Positions 8,846-18,358 are shown, numbered from the stretch's first letter. The stretch: DNA of 52,587 nucleotides from Bauldia sp. (GCA_022841545.1 JALHRF010000007.1:1-52587), one strand, 5' to 3'. Notes: generated from the letters alone by a model not told the origin. Numbers and translations: made by a program.

Positions 8846-9793
8846 TTGAAGCGAATGAGTTTAGCCGCGGCCCTGCTCGCCGCGATCGGCATCCTCGGCC
8901 CGTCTGCGCATGCTCAGGCTGATCCGGATGTGATCTTCTCCGCCGCGCCTGGAGACCGTTCGACCTACGAAGTCAGTTATTGGCGGGGAGGGTCGTTCGA
9001 CGGCAAGCCGACTCCGGTGACCGTCATCACCTACGACCTCGAGGTCGAGTTCAAGTCCACGGCGCCCGAGGGCCTCATCACCACGGTCACCAGCACCGCG
9101 GTGAATGCCACCGTCAACGGTCAGCGTGTGCTTTCGCCAACGGACTTCGACAGCCTCCTCTACTTCGCCGCCGAGGGTGTGCCGATCGACGTCGAGGTCA
9201 GCCCGAACGGGATTGTTGGCGCGATCTCGAACTGGGAGAGCACGAAGTCCGACCTGAAGGCGCGCGCGCTCGAAAAGGCCGGCAGCGACGAGGTGCTGCG
9301 CCAAACCGCCGAAGACTTCTTCGCCGACCTGACGGCGGTCGCCGCCGCCGAGATTTTCGCGCGTCCCCTCGCCTTGAGCGCGGCCGGGCGCATCGTGAAA
9401 CTCGAGGCGCCGGCGCGACGCTCGGTCGACGCCAAGGGCATCGCCATCCCCTCCTTCACCAGCAACGCCAAAGGCAACTGGACCTTTTCGCTGGTCGACG
9501 CCCCCTCGAAGAACCGCCTGCCAGGCGCTGTCACCATCGAATGGCTCGGCGTCCCCAATGCGGAGGATCTGCGCGCCATCCTCAAGACCGTTGCCGCTCA
9601 GTTCAGCGAGATAGAACCGAAGAACGCGCCGGCGCTCGCCGTCATCGAGCGGAACGCACGCATGTGGCAGCGCTTTCTCTCAAGCTACGATCCCGATACC
9701 GGTGAACTGCTGGAAATGGCCGGGCAGATGGAACTCGTTGCCGGGCCAATCCAGCGCAAGGTCGCGATCGAGGCGGTGTTGAAGCCGGACTAG
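8846..9793 (+). CDS. Secreted protein of unknown function
   Basis: A 315-aa exported protein I cannot assign. TTG at 8846 is preceded by AGAGGAA (8831-8837) and gives a canonical signal peptide (MKRMSLAAALLAAIGILGPSAHAQ); ATG at 8855 is the alternative. The frame stays open upstream to 8771, but that stretch is not signal-like. The mature part is rich in beta-strand-like segments (TYEVSYW, VITYDLEVEF, NATVNGQRV) followed by a helical middle (about 125-175). It is probably periplasmic. It interrupts the otherwise minus-strand nlpD / pcm / surE series. Confidence 0.7.
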   Translation: MKRMSLAAALLAAIGILGPSAHAQADPDVIFSAAPGDRSTYEVSYWRGGSFDGKPTPVTVITYDLEVEFKSTAPEGLITTVTSTAVNATVNGQRVLSPTDFDSLLYFAAEGVPIDVEVSPNGIVGAISNWESTKSDLKARALEKAGSDEVLRQTAEDFFADLTAVAAAEIFARPLALSAAGRIVKLEAPARRSVDAKGIAIPSFTSNAKGNWTFSLVDAPSKNRLPGAVTIEWLGVPNAEDLRAILKTVAAQFSEIEPKNAPALAVIERNARMWQRFLSSYDPDTGELLEMAGQMELVAGPIQRKVAIEAVLKPD

Positions 9794-9811
9794 GGAGGCC
9801 GGGTGTGCCCG

Positions 9812-10657
9812 TTACTTCTGCGGCCCGCTGAGCCCGATCTCCCGTTCCGCCCGGAAGACGTTGGCGTAGAGATTGGCGACCCATTGGCGGCCGCTTGACG
9901 TGACGTTGAGGAAGCGGATTGCCGTCTGGACATGCGGAGCAACGCTGTTCCAGTAGAACTGCGGGTACTTGTCGACGAGATCGGCGGGGTTGTCGTAGCC
10001 GAGCTGACGGTTCAGGCCCGCTTCCTCGAACTCGTGGTAGAGCGCATTGGCCTTGCGGATATAGTTCGGGTCGCCGAGCTGCCCGATCAGGTCGGCGGCC
10101 CGCAGAATGCTGGCCTCTTCCCCGATCGCGTCAGGGTCGGGCGACATCTCGGTCGGGAACCGCGTGCCTTCCACCGCCTCGGCAATGCGGGCCGGGTCCA
10201 GGAACTCGAAGCTCCTGAACCGATCCTGGACGAAGCGCTTGCCGCGGTCGACGTGATACGGCAGGAGCGAGGCGTCCGAGGCGCCGCGCGGCAATTTCAC
10301 CTTCTTGTCCGCCAGACCTGCGACAAAGCCGTCGCGGCCGTCGCCGGCGAAGATGCCGCGCACATAACCGATGTCGTGGGTGAGGCAGGCGATGATCACA
10401 TGGGCATAGTCGGACGCCGTGGTATGCGACTGGAGGGCCCGACCGCGCATGATGTCGTGGCCGGCCAGCGTCACCAGCATGGTGTGTTCGACGTTATGAT
10501 AGAGGGCGTCGCTATTGCCGATGCATTCGAGTGATATCCGGGCCACCGACGGCACCAGTTCGACGAGTCGGCCATCGGAGAACTCGAAACGGCTGGTCAT
10601 GTAGTCGCTGAGGAACTCGCCCAGCGCCTGGGCCGTCAATTCCGGCACGGTCATCAT
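9812..10657 (-). CDS. HD-domain phosphohydrolase-like protein
   Basis: A 281-aa cytoplasmic protein with a metal-dependent HD fold. The motif YHNVEHTMLV (53-62) and the HD pair in CLTHDIGY (His94-Asp95) resemble the HNxxH...HD arrangement of class I cyclic-nucleotide phosphodiesterases. Substrate unknown. The reading frame extends further upstream into pcm, but the ATG at 10657 has a GGGGGA ribosome site at the right distance. It follows surE-pcm on the minus strand. Confidence 0.8.
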   Translation of the reverse strand: MMTVPELTAQALGEFLSDYMTSRFEFSDGRLVELVPSVARISLECIGNSDALYHNVEHTMLVTLAGHDIMRGRALQSHTTASDYAHVIIACLTHDIGYVRGIFAGDGRDGFVAGLADKKVKLPRGASDASLLPYHVDRGKRFVQDRFRSFEFLDPARIAEAVEGTRFPTEMSPDPDAIGEEASILRAADLIGQLGDPNYIRKANALYHEFEEAGLNRQLGYDNPADLVDKYPQFYWNSVAPHVQTAIRFLNVTSSGRQWVANLYANVFRAEREIGLSGPQK

Positions 10658-10761
10658 CGCCTTGTCCCCCAGACCCAAGATGCAGACGATACACCATTCC
10701 TCGCGGAGAGCCCGCACGTTTGGAACCGTCGACGTCCGGAACGGGACGCCGACGGTCGCGA

Positions 10762-11439
10762 TCACAGTCTCGCGGCCGTCCCCGGAATGAGGGGAACGAA
10801 CCGGACATCGGCCAGATCGGACGCGGTGAAGCCGTCTTGAGTACGGACCAGCCGCTTCAGCTTCTGCACCCCGTCCTGCGGACCGAGCGGCGCGACGATG
10901 ATTCCACCGACCACGACCTGCTCGAACAGCGCCTCCGGAAGGGCGTCGGTCGCCGCCGTGACGATGATCTTGTCGAAGGGCGCCGCCTCCGGCCATCCCT
11001 TCGTGCCGTCGCCCACCATGGTGGTGATGTTGCCGAGCCGGAGCGTCTTGAACCGGGACTCCGCGGCGGCGGCGAGGGTCCGGAAACGGTCGATGGTGTA
11101 GACGCGACGGCAGAGCTTCGCCAGCACCGCGCACTGGTAGCCGCTGCCGGTGCCGATCTCCAGAACCCGGTCGCGCGGGTTGAGATCGAGGGCCGCGGTC
11201 ATCATCCCGACGATCACCGGCGCCGAGATGGTCTGGCCGCAGTCGATAGGGAGGGCGCGCTCGGCATAGGCGTCGCGGCGTCCCTCCGGCGGCACGAACA
11301 GGTCGCGGGGCACAGCCTCCATGGCCGCAAGCACGCGCTGTTCCATGATGCCGGCGCGGCGAAGACGGAGGATGAGGTCGGCAAGCCTGATCCGACGGGC
11401 CTCCTCCTCATCCATGTCGCCGCGCACCATCGATGTCAC
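10762..11439 (-). CDS. pcm: Protein-L-isoaspartate O-methyltransferase
   Basis: Repairs age-damaged proteins by SAM-dependent methylation of L-isoaspartyl residues. The 225-aa protein has the family segment [22 protein letters not shown] and the SAM-binding motif [18 protein letters not shown], followed by VYTIDR and FDKIIVTAA. The GTG start at 11439 overlaps the surE stop (GTGA), indicating translational coupling. surE and pcm are neighbours in many Proteobacteria. Confidence 0.95.
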   Translation of the reverse strand: MTSMVRGDMDEEEARRIRLADLILRLRRAGIMEQRVLAAMEAVPRDLFVPPEGRRDAYAERALPIDCGQTISAPVIVGMMTAALDLNPRDRVLEIGTGSGYQCAVLAKLCRRVYTIDRFRTLAAAAESRFKTLRLGNITTMVGDGTKGWPEAAPFDKIIVTAATDALPEALFEQVVVGGIIVAPLGPQDGVQKLKRLVRTQDGFTASDLADVRFVPLIPGTAARL

Positions 11440-12203
11440 GCCCCGCGGGCGAAGTGGTGGCGGAGCGGATCGCGGAGGTCGTACGCGGTCATGTCGAGGC
11501 GGAGCGGCGTCACCGAAATCGCCCCTTGCGCCAACGCCTCGATGTCGCTGCCCGGCGCGACATCCGGCGCCTCGCGCCGGTAGGCGAGCCAGTAGTAGGG
11601 GTTGCCCCGACCGTCGACGCGCGCGTCGATGTGGAGGCCGTGGGTCAGCCGTCCCTGGGTGGTGATCACCACCCCCTCGACCGCGTCGGGCATCCGGTTC
11701 GGGAAGTTGATGTTGTAGACGATGGCGGGCGGGAAGCCGTACGCGACGAGCTTGCGGATGACGCCTGGCCCGTGCGTGGCCGCCGTCTCCCAGGGGATGT
11801 GCCGGACACCTTCCTCGAAGGTGTAGGCCTGGCTCAGCGCGATCGACGGTATGCCGAGGAGCGTCCCCTCGAAGGCCCCGGCGACGGTCCCGGAATAGGT
11901 CACGTCGTCGGCGGCGTTCTGCCCCGAATTGACACCCGACAGCACAAGGTCCGGCCTGGCGCCGAGCAGCCGCCGCACCGCCATGATCACGCAGTCGCTC
12001 GGCGTTCCGCGGAGGGCGAACTTCCGGTCGTTCACTTCCCGGAGACGAAGCGGGTCGTTGAGCGAAAGCGAATGCGAGAGGCCGCTCTGGTCGTTCTCCG
12101 GCGCCACCACCCAGATGTCATCGGACAGATCGCGCGCGATGCGTTCCAGAACCTCCAGCCCGGGGGCGTGGATGCCGTCGTCATTGGTGATGAGAATGCG
12201 CAT
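11436..12203 (-). CDS. surE: 5'/3'-nucleotidase SurE
   Basis: Metal-dependent survival-protein phosphatase acting on nucleoside monophosphates. The 255-aa protein begins with the diagnostic [15 protein letters not shown], where the Asp-Asp pair binds metal. It has [12 protein letters not shown], the catalytic Asn region, and GTVAGAFEG in the middle. The ATG at 12203 is chosen because the motif is always at the N-terminus; the upstream extension to 12272 is unlike the family. It overlaps pcm by 4 bp. Confidence 0.96.
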   Translation of the reverse strand: MRILITNDDGIHAPGLEVLERIARDLSDDIWVVAPENDQSGLSHSLSLNDPLRLREVNDRKFALRGTPSDCVIMAVRRLLGARPDLVLSGVNSGQNAADDVTYSGTVAGAFEGTLLGIPSIALSQAYTFEEGVRHIPWETAATHGPGVIRKLVAYGFPPAIVYNINFPNRMPDAVEGVVITTQGRLTHGLHIDARVDGRGNPYYWLAYRREAPDVAPGSDIEALAQGAISVTPLRLDMTAYDLRDPLRHHFARGA

Positions 12204-12329
12204 CGGACCGGGTCTGCCGCTTTCCTGGAGGTTCAGCCACGAAGCGATAGAGGGGGCGGACCCGGCTGACAAGCGCAGACGACGAAGCTGCAGCGCAGTT
12301 CGTCCGGCGCAGATGAGACCGGCGTGGGG

Positions 12330-13169
12330 TTAAACCGCCTCGTGCCGCTCGGCGCGCGCCGTCCTCACCATTGACATGAGGAACGCCGCGATGAAGGCGA
12401 TCGTCATCAGGAGAACGATGGTCGGCGCCGGGGCGCTGTCGATGAAGAAGCTGAGATAGACGCCGAGGAACGATGCGGCGACCGCGATGGCCACCGAAGC
12501 GCCGAGCATCGCACCAAAACTCCGCGTGAGCAGGAAGGCAATTGCGCCCGGCGCGATCAGCATGGCTATCGCCAGGATAATCCCGACCGCCTTCAGCGCC
12601 GCGACGATGGTCAACGACAGGATGACCAGGAGCCCGTAATGCAGGAGGCGCACCGGAAGGCCGACCGCCCTCGCCTGCGCGGGGTCGAAGGCATGGAGCA
12701 GGAGGTCGCGCCACTTGACGAGGATGGCCGCCGAGACCGCCGCGGCGATGATGCCGGTCTCCAGGATGTCGCCCCAGCCGACGCCGAGCATGTCGCCGAA
12801 CAGAATGTGATCGAGATGCACGTCTGACTGGATCTTGGTGTAGAGCACGATGCCGAGGCCGAACATGCCCGAGAACACCACGCCCATGACGGTGTCCTGC
12901 TTGATCCGGCTGTTCTCCTTGAGGTAGCCGGTTGCGAGCGCGCAGATCATCCCTGCGGAGAAGGCGCCGACCGCAATCGGGAGGCCGGCGACATAGGCGA
13001 GGACCACGCCCGGCAGGACGGCGTGCGCGACCGCGTCGCCCATCAGCGACCAGCCCTTGAGCACGAGGAAGCACGAGAGCAGCGCCGCCGGCACAGCCAC
13101 CAGCACCGAGATGATCATGGCGCTCCGCATGAACTCGAACTGGAACGGCAGGAGCAGCGTCTCGATCAA
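12330..13169 (-). CDS. sitD: Mn/Fe ABC transporter permease SitD
   Basis: Second membrane permease of the sit transporter, 279 aa with about eight TM helices. The family segment CFLVLKGWSLMGDAVAHAVLPGVVLAY is present. Start is TTG at 13169, overlapping the sitC stop in TTGA; no other start is in frame near the N-terminal ETLLLPFQFEFMRSA. It is paralogous to sitC. The low-efficiency start and overlap suggest tight coupling to sitC translation. Confidence 0.93.
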   Translation of the reverse strand: MIETLLLPFQFEFMRSAMIISVLVAVPAALLSCFLVLKGWSLMGDAVAHAVLPGVVLAYVAGLPIAVGAFSAGMICALATGYLKENSRIKQDTVMGVVFSGMFGLGIVLYTKIQSDVHLDHILFGDMLGVGWGDILETGIIAAAVSAAILVKWRDLLLHAFDPAQARAVGLPVRLLHYGLLVILSLTIVAALKAVGIILAIAMLIAPGAIAFLLTRSFGAMLGASVAIAVAASFLGVYLSFFIDSAPAPTIVLLMTIAFIAAFLMSMVRTARAERHEAV

Positions 13170-14023
13170 GGCGCAGCCTCCAATGCCTCGGTGGCACGGC
13201 GGCGCGCCGCCAGCATCCCGTGCTTCGGGGCGAAGAAGAAGGCGAGGAGGAAGATCGCGGTCTGGAGCACGACGATGACGCCGCCGGTCGCGCCGTCGAG
13301 GAAGTAGCTGATATAGGCGCCCACGGCGCTGGTGATCGCGCCAATCGCGACGCTCAAGCCGATCAGGCGGGGAAAGCGGTCGGTGAGCAGGTAGGCGGTG
13401 GCTCCCGGCGTCACCACCATGGCGATCACCAGGAACGCCCCGACCGTCTGCAGCGCAGCCACCGTGCAGGCCGCGAGCAGCGTGAAGAACATGATCCGGA
13501 GAAGCGTCGGGTTGAGGCCGACGGAGCGCGAATGCCCCTCGTCGAAGAACACCACCATCAGGTCCTTCCACTTGGCGAGCAGCACCGCCAGCGACACGAA
13601 GCCGATGATCGCGAGCTGCACCGTGTCCTCCGGCGTGATGGCGAGGATGTTGCCGAGCACGATGGTCTGGATGTTCACCGACGTCGGCGACAGCGACACC
13701 ATGAACAGGCCGAGGCCAAAGAACGAGGTGAAGATCAGTCCGATGATCGCGTCCTCCTTCAGCTTGGTGCGCTGATTGAGGAACAGCATCGCCCCCGCCG
13801 CGAGACCGCCGGCGAGGAATGCACCCAGCGAGAAAGGGAGACCGAGCATGTAGGCGCCGGCGACCCCCGGCACGATCGAGTGCGAGAGCGCGTCGCCGAT
13901 CAACGACCAGCCCTTGAGCATCAGGTAGGCGGACAGGAACGCGCAGACGCCGCCGACCAGCGCGCTCACCCAGATCGCGTTCCGCATGTAGCCGTAGGCG
14001 AAGGGCTCGAGGAGAAGCTCCAT
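13166..14023 (-). CDS. sitC: Mn/Fe ABC transporter permease SitC
   Basis: Inner-membrane permease of the ABC-3 (zinc/manganese/iron) family, 285 aa, starting [16 protein letters not shown]. It has the conserved LMLKGWSLIGDALSHSIVPGVAGAY segment and later AFLVIAMVVTPGATAYLLT. Start ATG 14023 overlaps the sitB stop (TGATG), and its own stop overlaps the sitD start. Confidence 0.95.
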   Translation of the reverse strand: MELLLEPFAYGYMRNAIWVSALVGGVCAFLSAYLMLKGWSLIGDALSHSIVPGVAGAYMLGLPFSLGAFLAGGLAAGAMLFLNQRTKLKEDAIIGLIFTSFFGLGLFMVSLSPTSVNIQTIVLGNILAITPEDTVQLAIIGFVSLAVLLAKWKDLMVVFFDEGHSRSVGLNPTLLRIMFFTLLAACTVAALQTVGAFLVIAMVVTPGATAYLLTDRFPRLIGLSVAIGAITSAVGAYISYFLDGATGGVIVVLQTAIFLLAFFFAPKHGMLAARRRATEALEAAP

Positions 14024-14928
14024 CAACCCTTCCCGCCGCGATTGGACGGCTTCGAGCGGTCGCCGTAGAGCACCAGCGCCCGCTCGTCGTCGGTGATGAC
14101 GTTGACGGCCTGCGGCGTCCCGTCCTCGGCCTGCTTCAGGATGATGTGGCGGAGCACGCCGCCGAACGTCCGCTCGAGGTTTCCTTGCGTGAACACCTCT
14201 GCTGTCCGGCCATAGGCAAGGACGGTGCGATTGAGGAGGATCGCGCGGTCGCAGAATTCCGGCACGCTGCCGAGATTGTGGGTCGAGACCAGCATCACCC
14301 GGCCCTCGTCGCGGAGGTCCCGGAGCAGACCCACGATGGCCTCCTCGGTCTTGATGTCGACGCCGGTGAACGGCTCGTCCAGGAGGATCACCCTCCCCTC
14401 CTGCGCCAGCGCGCGGGCGAGGAAGACCCGCTTCCTCTGTCCCCCGGACAACTCGCCGATCTGACGTTTCCGGTAGTCCGTCATCCCGACCCGGGCCAGC
14501 GCGGCATCGACGGCGGCGCGGTCGGCCGCCTTGGGGATGCGGAACATCCCCATGTGGCCGTAGCGGCCCATCATCACCACGTCCTCGACCAGCACCGGAA
14601 AATTCCAGTCGACCTCCTCGCTCTGCGGGACGTAGGCGACGAGATTCTGCTTCAGCGCCTGGTCGACCGGGCGGCCAAGGATGCGGATCGAGCCCTTCGC
14701 GGTCCGCACGAAGCCCATGATCGCCTTGAACAGGGTCGACTTGCCGCTGCCATTGACCCCGACCAGCGCCGAAATCGTCCCGGTCGGGATCTCGAAGCTC
14801 GCGTCGCGGAGCGCGGTGAACCCGTTGCGATAGCTGACGGTGACGCCTTTGACCTCGATGCCGGCCTCCGCCCCGTCCCGCGTCACTGGCGCGGCCGAAG
14901 CACGGTCGAGAGCGACAGCCTCGTTCAT
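14023..14928 (-). CDS. sitB: Mn/Fe ABC transporter ATP-binding protein SitB
   Basis: Cytoplasmic ATPase that powers the sit importer, 301 aa. Walker A is GVNGSGKST (57-65), the ABC signature LSGGQ (160-164), and Walker B ILLDEP (181-186), followed by an STHNL H-loop. A non-conserved C-terminal tail of about 40 residues follows the ATPase core. Start overlaps the sitA stop by 4 bp. Confidence 0.95.
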   Translation of the reverse strand: MNEAVALDRASAAPVTRDGAEAGIEVKGVTVSYRNGFTALRDASFEIPTGTISALVGVNGSGKSTLFKAIMGFVRTAKGSIRILGRPVDQALKQNLVAYVPQSEEVDWNFPVLVEDVVMMGRYGHMGMFRIPKAADRAAVDAALARVGMTDYRKRQIGELSGGQRKRVFLARALAQEGRVILLDEPFTGVDIKTEEAIVGLLRDLRDEGRVMLVSTHNLGSVPEFCDRAILLNRTVLAYGRTAEVFTQGNLERTFGGVLRHIILKQAEDGTPQAVNVITDDERALVLYGDRSKPSNRGGKG

Positions 14929-15818
14929 TGCGCGAGGCCGTTGGCAATGGTTTCGGACGTTACCCGCAGCAGGTCGATGTATGTGGGCACCGGTCCATCG
15001 GCCTCGCTGAGCGAATCGACGTAAAGCACGCCGCCATATGCCGCTCCGGTCTCGCGGGCGATCTGCCGTGCGGGATTGTCGGAAATGGTGCTCTCGCTGA
15101 ACACCACCGGAATATCGTTTTCACGAACGATGTCGATCACCTTGCGGACCTGTTGCGGCGTACCCTGCTGATCGGCGTTGATCGGCCAGATATAAACCTC
15201 CTTGAGCCCGAAATCGCGGGCGAGATAGCTGAAGGCGCCCTCGCTGGTCACGAGCCAGCGCCGCTGCTCGGGGATGGACTGGAGCCTGGCGCGGATCGGC
15301 TCGATGGCCTCCCTGATCCTGGCCTTATAGGCCTCGGCATTGGCCATGTAGGTCTCGGCATTCGCCGGGTCGTTTTCGACGAAGGCGTCGCGAATATTGT
15401 CGACGTAGACCAGCGCCGTGTCGGGCGACATCCAGCCATGCGGATTGGCTTTGCCGCTGTAGGGCCCCTCCCCGATGCTCATCGGTTCGATGCCCTGGGA
15501 GACAAGTACCTCCGGCACCCCGTCGAGGTTGCGGAAGAACCGCTCGAACCATTGCTCGAGATTGAGGCCGTTCCAGAGGATGAGATCCGCATCCTGCGCC
15601 TTGAGGATGTCCCCCGGCGTCGGCTGGTAGTTATGGATTTCGGCGCCGGGCTTGGTGATCGATTCGACGATCGCCGCATCCCCCGCGACGTTTTGGGCCA
15701 TGTCGGCAATCACCGTGAACGTCGTGACGGCCTTGAACTTGTCCTGAGCCGCAGCCGATCCCAAAGCCGCGGCGAGACTCAGACCCACGGCAATGGTGCA
15801 GACGCGCAGTAGGAGCAT
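14925..15818 (-). CDS. sitA: Mn/Fe ABC transporter substrate-binding protein SitA
   Basis: Periplasmic metal-binding protein of 297 aa, very like Yersinia YfeA and Salmonella SitA through long stretches (for example [16 protein letters not shown] and SESTISD). The metal ligands are His62, His127, Glu193 and Asp268, the His2-Glu-Asp set of Mn/Fe carriers rather than the three-His set of Zn carriers. ATG at 15818 is preceded by GAGGG at 7 bp and opens a Sec signal peptide; a TTG at 15848 in frame is less likely. First gene of sitABCD, 55 bp downstream of a Mur-like palindrome. Confidence 0.96.
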   Translation of the reverse strand: MLLLRVCTIAVGLSLAAALGSAAAQDKFKAVTTFTVIADMAQNVAGDAAIVESITKPGAEIHNYQPTPGDILKAQDADLILWNGLNLEQWFERFFRNLDGVPEVLVSQGIEPMSIGEGPYSGKANPHGWMSPDTALVYVDNIRDAFVENDPANAETYMANAEAYKARIREAIEPIRARLQSIPEQRRWLVTSEGAFSYLARDFGLKEVYIWPINADQQGTPQQVRKVIDIVRENDIPVVFSESTISDNPARQIARETGAAYGGVLYVDSLSEADGPVPTYIDLLRVTSETIANGLAQ

Positions 15819-15873
15819 GATCGGAACCCTCTTGCGAACTAGTCGCAATCAAGATGGCACGCGAGTCCTGCAA

Positions 15874-15890
15874 TTGCAAATCATTTGCAA
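15874..15890. promoter_or_regulatory. Perfect 17-bp palindrome, candidate Mur (Fur-family) operator of sitABCD
   Basis: TTGCAAATCATTTGCAA is a perfect dyad about a single central base. It lies 56-72 bp upstream of the sitA ATG and extends to the left with another TGCAATTGCA dyad. Sequences of this TTGCAA type are reported operators of the manganese regulator Mur in rhizobia. Assignment to Mur is by similarity only. The gene for the secreted protein ending at 15918 lies just beyond. Confidence 0.65.
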
Positions 15891-15917
15891 GAAGGGGTCG
15901 CGGGTCCCCCACGGGCC

Positions 15918-16451
15918 CTACCCCTTCTGTGCCGCGAGCAGCGCCTCGCGAAGCGGCCCGCGCATGTCGGCGCTCAGGTTGGTGTACTCCTCTTCGAGCG
16001 AGACGGCCCGGCCGCCCTCAAGGCGAAACACCGTCAGCGCGTTGAACACCTCCGTGATCGGGCCGAGATCCTCCTTGATGGAAAGGGAAATGATCGTTGC
16101 CGGCGCGGTGCGTCCCGCAAAGGCGATGGGCCGGGTTGCTTCTTCGACCAGAGTCATGCCGCCGAGTTCGATCTTCGGCTTCTTGAAGCTGGTGTCGGGA
16201 TCGTACTGGGCCGTGCCGACACGAAGCGTCATGGTCACGCTCCGGTCCGGGTCGGCCGCGTCATAGAGGTAGTAGAGGCAGAGCCCGGTCACCCCCTGCT
16301 CGGTCGACGCCAGCGCCGTCGAGATCAACTCCGCCCCAACGGCTTCCGGTGGGCAGACGAGCCCTTCCGGTATCGGCCTTTCGGCGGCTGAAACGGCAGC
16401 GGGCACGAGAATCGCCGCGGCGGTGGCGAGGGAGATGAACCTGCGTGGCAT
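15918..16451 (-). CDS. Secreted protein of unknown function
   Basis: A 177-aa protein with a standard Sec signal peptide (MPRRFISLATAAAILVPAAVSA). I do not recognise a family. The mature part has a cysteine in VCPPEAVGAEL and a second in GLCLYYLYDA, which could form a disulfide, followed by alternating strand-like segments (SVTMTLRVG, ATIISLSIKEDLG). It lies upstream of sitABCD on the same strand with a 99-bp gap holding the palindrome, so it is probably a separate unit. Confidence 0.65.
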   Translation of the reverse strand: MPRRFISLATAAAILVPAAVSAAERPIPEGLVCPPEAVGAELISTALASTEQGVTGLCLYYLYDAADPDRSVTMTLRVGTAQYDPDTSFKKPKIELGGMTLVEEATRPIAFAGRTAPATIISLSIKEDLGPITEVFNALTVFRLEGGRAVSLEEEYTNLSADMRGPLREALLAAQKG

Positions 16452-16602
16452 GGATGGAGACTCCTGGGCGAATGGGCGGGCGAGATTTCACGGCAACTGT
16501 GGCGTCGGCAAGCCTCTTGCGGCCTCGAACCTGGCTTTCCGCGCCTTGACCGCATGTGAAGCGCGGCGCATTCTTCCGACTCGCGGACAACGGGGCCGGA
16601 CG

Positions 16603-17007
16603 ATGAAGCGCGTACTCATTGCCTGTCTGATTGCCATCGGCTTTGGCGCACCGGCGCAGGCCTGGTGGAACAAGGGTACGCTGCCGCCCTGCGATGCGCC
16701 CAACGTCGTCTCCAGCATCGTCTACAAGTTCCGCACCGCCGAGCGCCGGACGTTCCACTGGGGCGTCGACATCGCCAGAGTGATGGATATTTACGAGCGC
16801 CCGGAGGTCATCCGGAACACGAGCCTGATCGGCCGCCGCTACTGCCACGCAACGGCCCTCCTGACCGACGGCCGCCGTGAAGAGGTGGCCTACCTCGTCG
16901 AATCGAAGCAGGGTTTCGTGGGCATCGGCTGGCGCGTGGAATCATGCCTGCCCGACTACGATCCTTGGCACGTTTACGGCGCCTGGTGCCGCTCCGCCCA
17001 ACCGTGA
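16603..17007 (+). CDS. Small secreted cysteine-containing protein, coupled to RNase T2
   Basis: Unrecognised 134-aa protein. ATG 16603 opens a signal peptide (MKRVLIACLIAIGFGAPAQA) and the mature protein begins WWNKGTLPPCDAP. The mature chain has several cysteines (PPCDA, RYCHA, SCLPDY, WCRS), probably disulfide-bonded in the periplasm. Its stop codon overlaps the GTG start of the RNase T2 gene, so the two are translated together and may act together. The frame is open upstream to 16423, but without a ribosome site or signal. Confidence 0.7.
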   Translation: MKRVLIACLIAIGFGAPAQAWWNKGTLPPCDAPNVVSSIVYKFRTAERRTFHWGVDIARVMDIYERPEVIRNTSLIGRRYCHATALLTDGRREEVAYLVESKQGFVGIGWRVESCLPDYDPWHVYGAWCRSAQP

Positions 17008-17630
17008 GGGCGGTCGTCGCGCTGGCCGCGGGCCTCGTCGCCACCGCAACGGCAGCGCTCGCGCAGGATCGACCGGGCGATTTCGACTTCTACGTGCTCT
17101 CGCTCTCCTGGTCGCCGAGCTATTGCGAGACCGCAGAACGCCCCGACCCCACCCAGTGTGACGTCGGCGGCAAGGGCTTCGTGGTTCACGGTCTCTGGCC
17201 GCAATACGAGCGCGGTTACCCCGAATACTGCGCAGACACTCCGCGCCTGCCGCGCAGCATCCTCGCCAGCATCGCCGACCTCATGTCGCCCGGTCTGGCG
17301 GAGTACCAGTGGAAGAAGCATGGCGTCTGCGTCGGGATCCGGCCGGAGCGGTATTTCGACCTGGTCCGCCGCGCCTATCAGGCGATGGACATTCCCGACG
17401 AGTACGAGCCGCTTCGTGACGATGTCCAGACGTCTCCCGCAGAGGTCGAGCAGGACTTCATCGCCGCCAATCCCGGGCTTTCCGAGCGCGGCATAGCCGT
17501 CACCTGCAATCGCGCGGGCGCGGTCGAGGTCCGCATCTGCCTGACCAAGCGGCTCGACTTCCGCCGCTGCACGGAGGTCGATGCCGGCGCCTGTCGCGCG
17601 CGGACGATCACCCTTCCGGGGATGGAGTGA
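17004..17630 (+). CDS. Ribonuclease T2 family protein
   Basis: Secreted endoribonuclease that cuts RNA through a 2',3'-cyclic phosphate. The 208-aa precursor starts with a signal peptide ending TAALAQ. It carries both catalytic segments: CAS-I GFVVHGLWPQ (His62) and CAS-II YQWKKHGVC (His106). Several cysteines in the usual places suggest disulfides. The GTG at 17004 overlaps the previous stop (GTGA) and gives a clean signal peptide, so it is preferred over the ATG at 16944. It acts in the periplasm or outside the cell, probably in RNA scavenging. Confidence 0.93.
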   Translation: MRAVVALAAGLVATATAALAQDRPGDFDFYVLSLSWSPSYCETAERPDPTQCDVGGKGFVVHGLWPQYERGYPEYCADTPRLPRSILASIADLMSPGLAEYQWKKHGVCVGIRPERYFDLVRRAYQAMDIPDEYEPLRDDVQTSPAEVEQDFIAANPGLSERGIAVTCNRAGAVEVRICLTKRLDFRRCTEVDAGACRARTITLPGME

Positions 17631-17644
17631 CCTCCCACAAATGC

Positions 17645-17670
17645 GAAGCCCCGCCGGAGCGGGGCTTCTT
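17645..17670. terminator. Bidirectional terminator between RNase T2 and the OMP gene
   Basis: A GAAGCCCCGC / GCGGGGCTTC stem with a 4-nt loop (17645-17668), followed by TTC on the plus strand, lies between two convergent genes. Confidence 0.8.
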
Positions 17671-17695
17671 CAACCTGAAGCGATGGCGGACGGGC

Positions 17696-18358
17696 TTAGA
17701 ACTTGTAGCCCACGCCAACCATGACCTGGTTGGAATTGAAGTCCACCTTCGTGTCCCTCTTGCCGGTATCGTAGATGTTCGTGCCGTAGTCGGTGTAGCG
17801 GTATTCGAGACGACCGATGATGTTGTTGGTGAAGGCTGCCTCGATGCCGCCGCCGATGGTCCAGCCGGCATGGGTGCCGGTGTCGCTGCCAACGCCCTGG
17901 TTCCTCACCGAGATGTTGCCGACCGCGAGACCGCCGGTGCCGTACATCAGGAAGCGGTCGATGGCGATACCAGCACGGGCACGCAACGTGGTGTTCCAGT
18001 TGTTTTCGACCGAGAAGCCCTTGGTCTTGTCGCTGGCTCCACTGAAGGTGAAATCGCCTTCGACGCCGGCCACGAACATGCCGCTGGTCTGGAAGTTGTA
18101 GCCGCCGAATATGCCGCCCATCCAGCCTTCGGGATCGACGTTCTGGCCACTCCACTGGTTGTTCTTGCGAACGTGGGCACTACCCCACTCGTAGCCGACC
18201 AGACCGCCCATGTAGCCGCCTGTCCAGCTGAACGCCGGTGCGGGGCTGTAGATCACCTCGGCCACCGGCGCGGGTGCATAGATATCGGCAGCGGTTGCCC
18301 CGCCGACGCCAATCATAAGGGCGACAGCACTGGCGCCCAGCATACGGATACGCGACAT
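17696..18358 (-). CDS. Outer-membrane beta-barrel porin-like protein (Omp25/Omp31 type)
   Basis: A 220-aa precursor with a signal peptide (MSRIRMLGASAVALMIGVGGATA). It shows amphipathic alternating strands: WTGGYMGGLVGYEWG, WMGGIFGGYNFQ, GRLEYRYTDYG and the C-terminal QVMVGVGYKF ending in Phe, the barrel-insertion signal. This is the eight-strand OmpA-like barrel of the Omp25/Omp31 group common in Hyphomicrobiales. ATG 18358 has an excellent GAGGAGG ribosome site, which suggests high expression; the frame opens upstream at 18442 without such a site. Confidence 0.92.
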   Translation of the reverse strand: MSRIRMLGASAVALMIGVGGATAADIYAPAPVAEVIYSPAPAFSWTGGYMGGLVGYEWGSAHVRKNNQWSGQNVDPEGWMGGIFGGYNFQTSGMFVAGVEGDFTFSGASDKTKGFSVENNWNTTLRARAGIAIDRFLMYGTGGLAVGNISVRNQGVGSDTGTHAGWTIGGGIEAAFTNNIIGRLEYRYTDYGTNIYDTGKRDTKVDFNSNQVMVGVGYKF

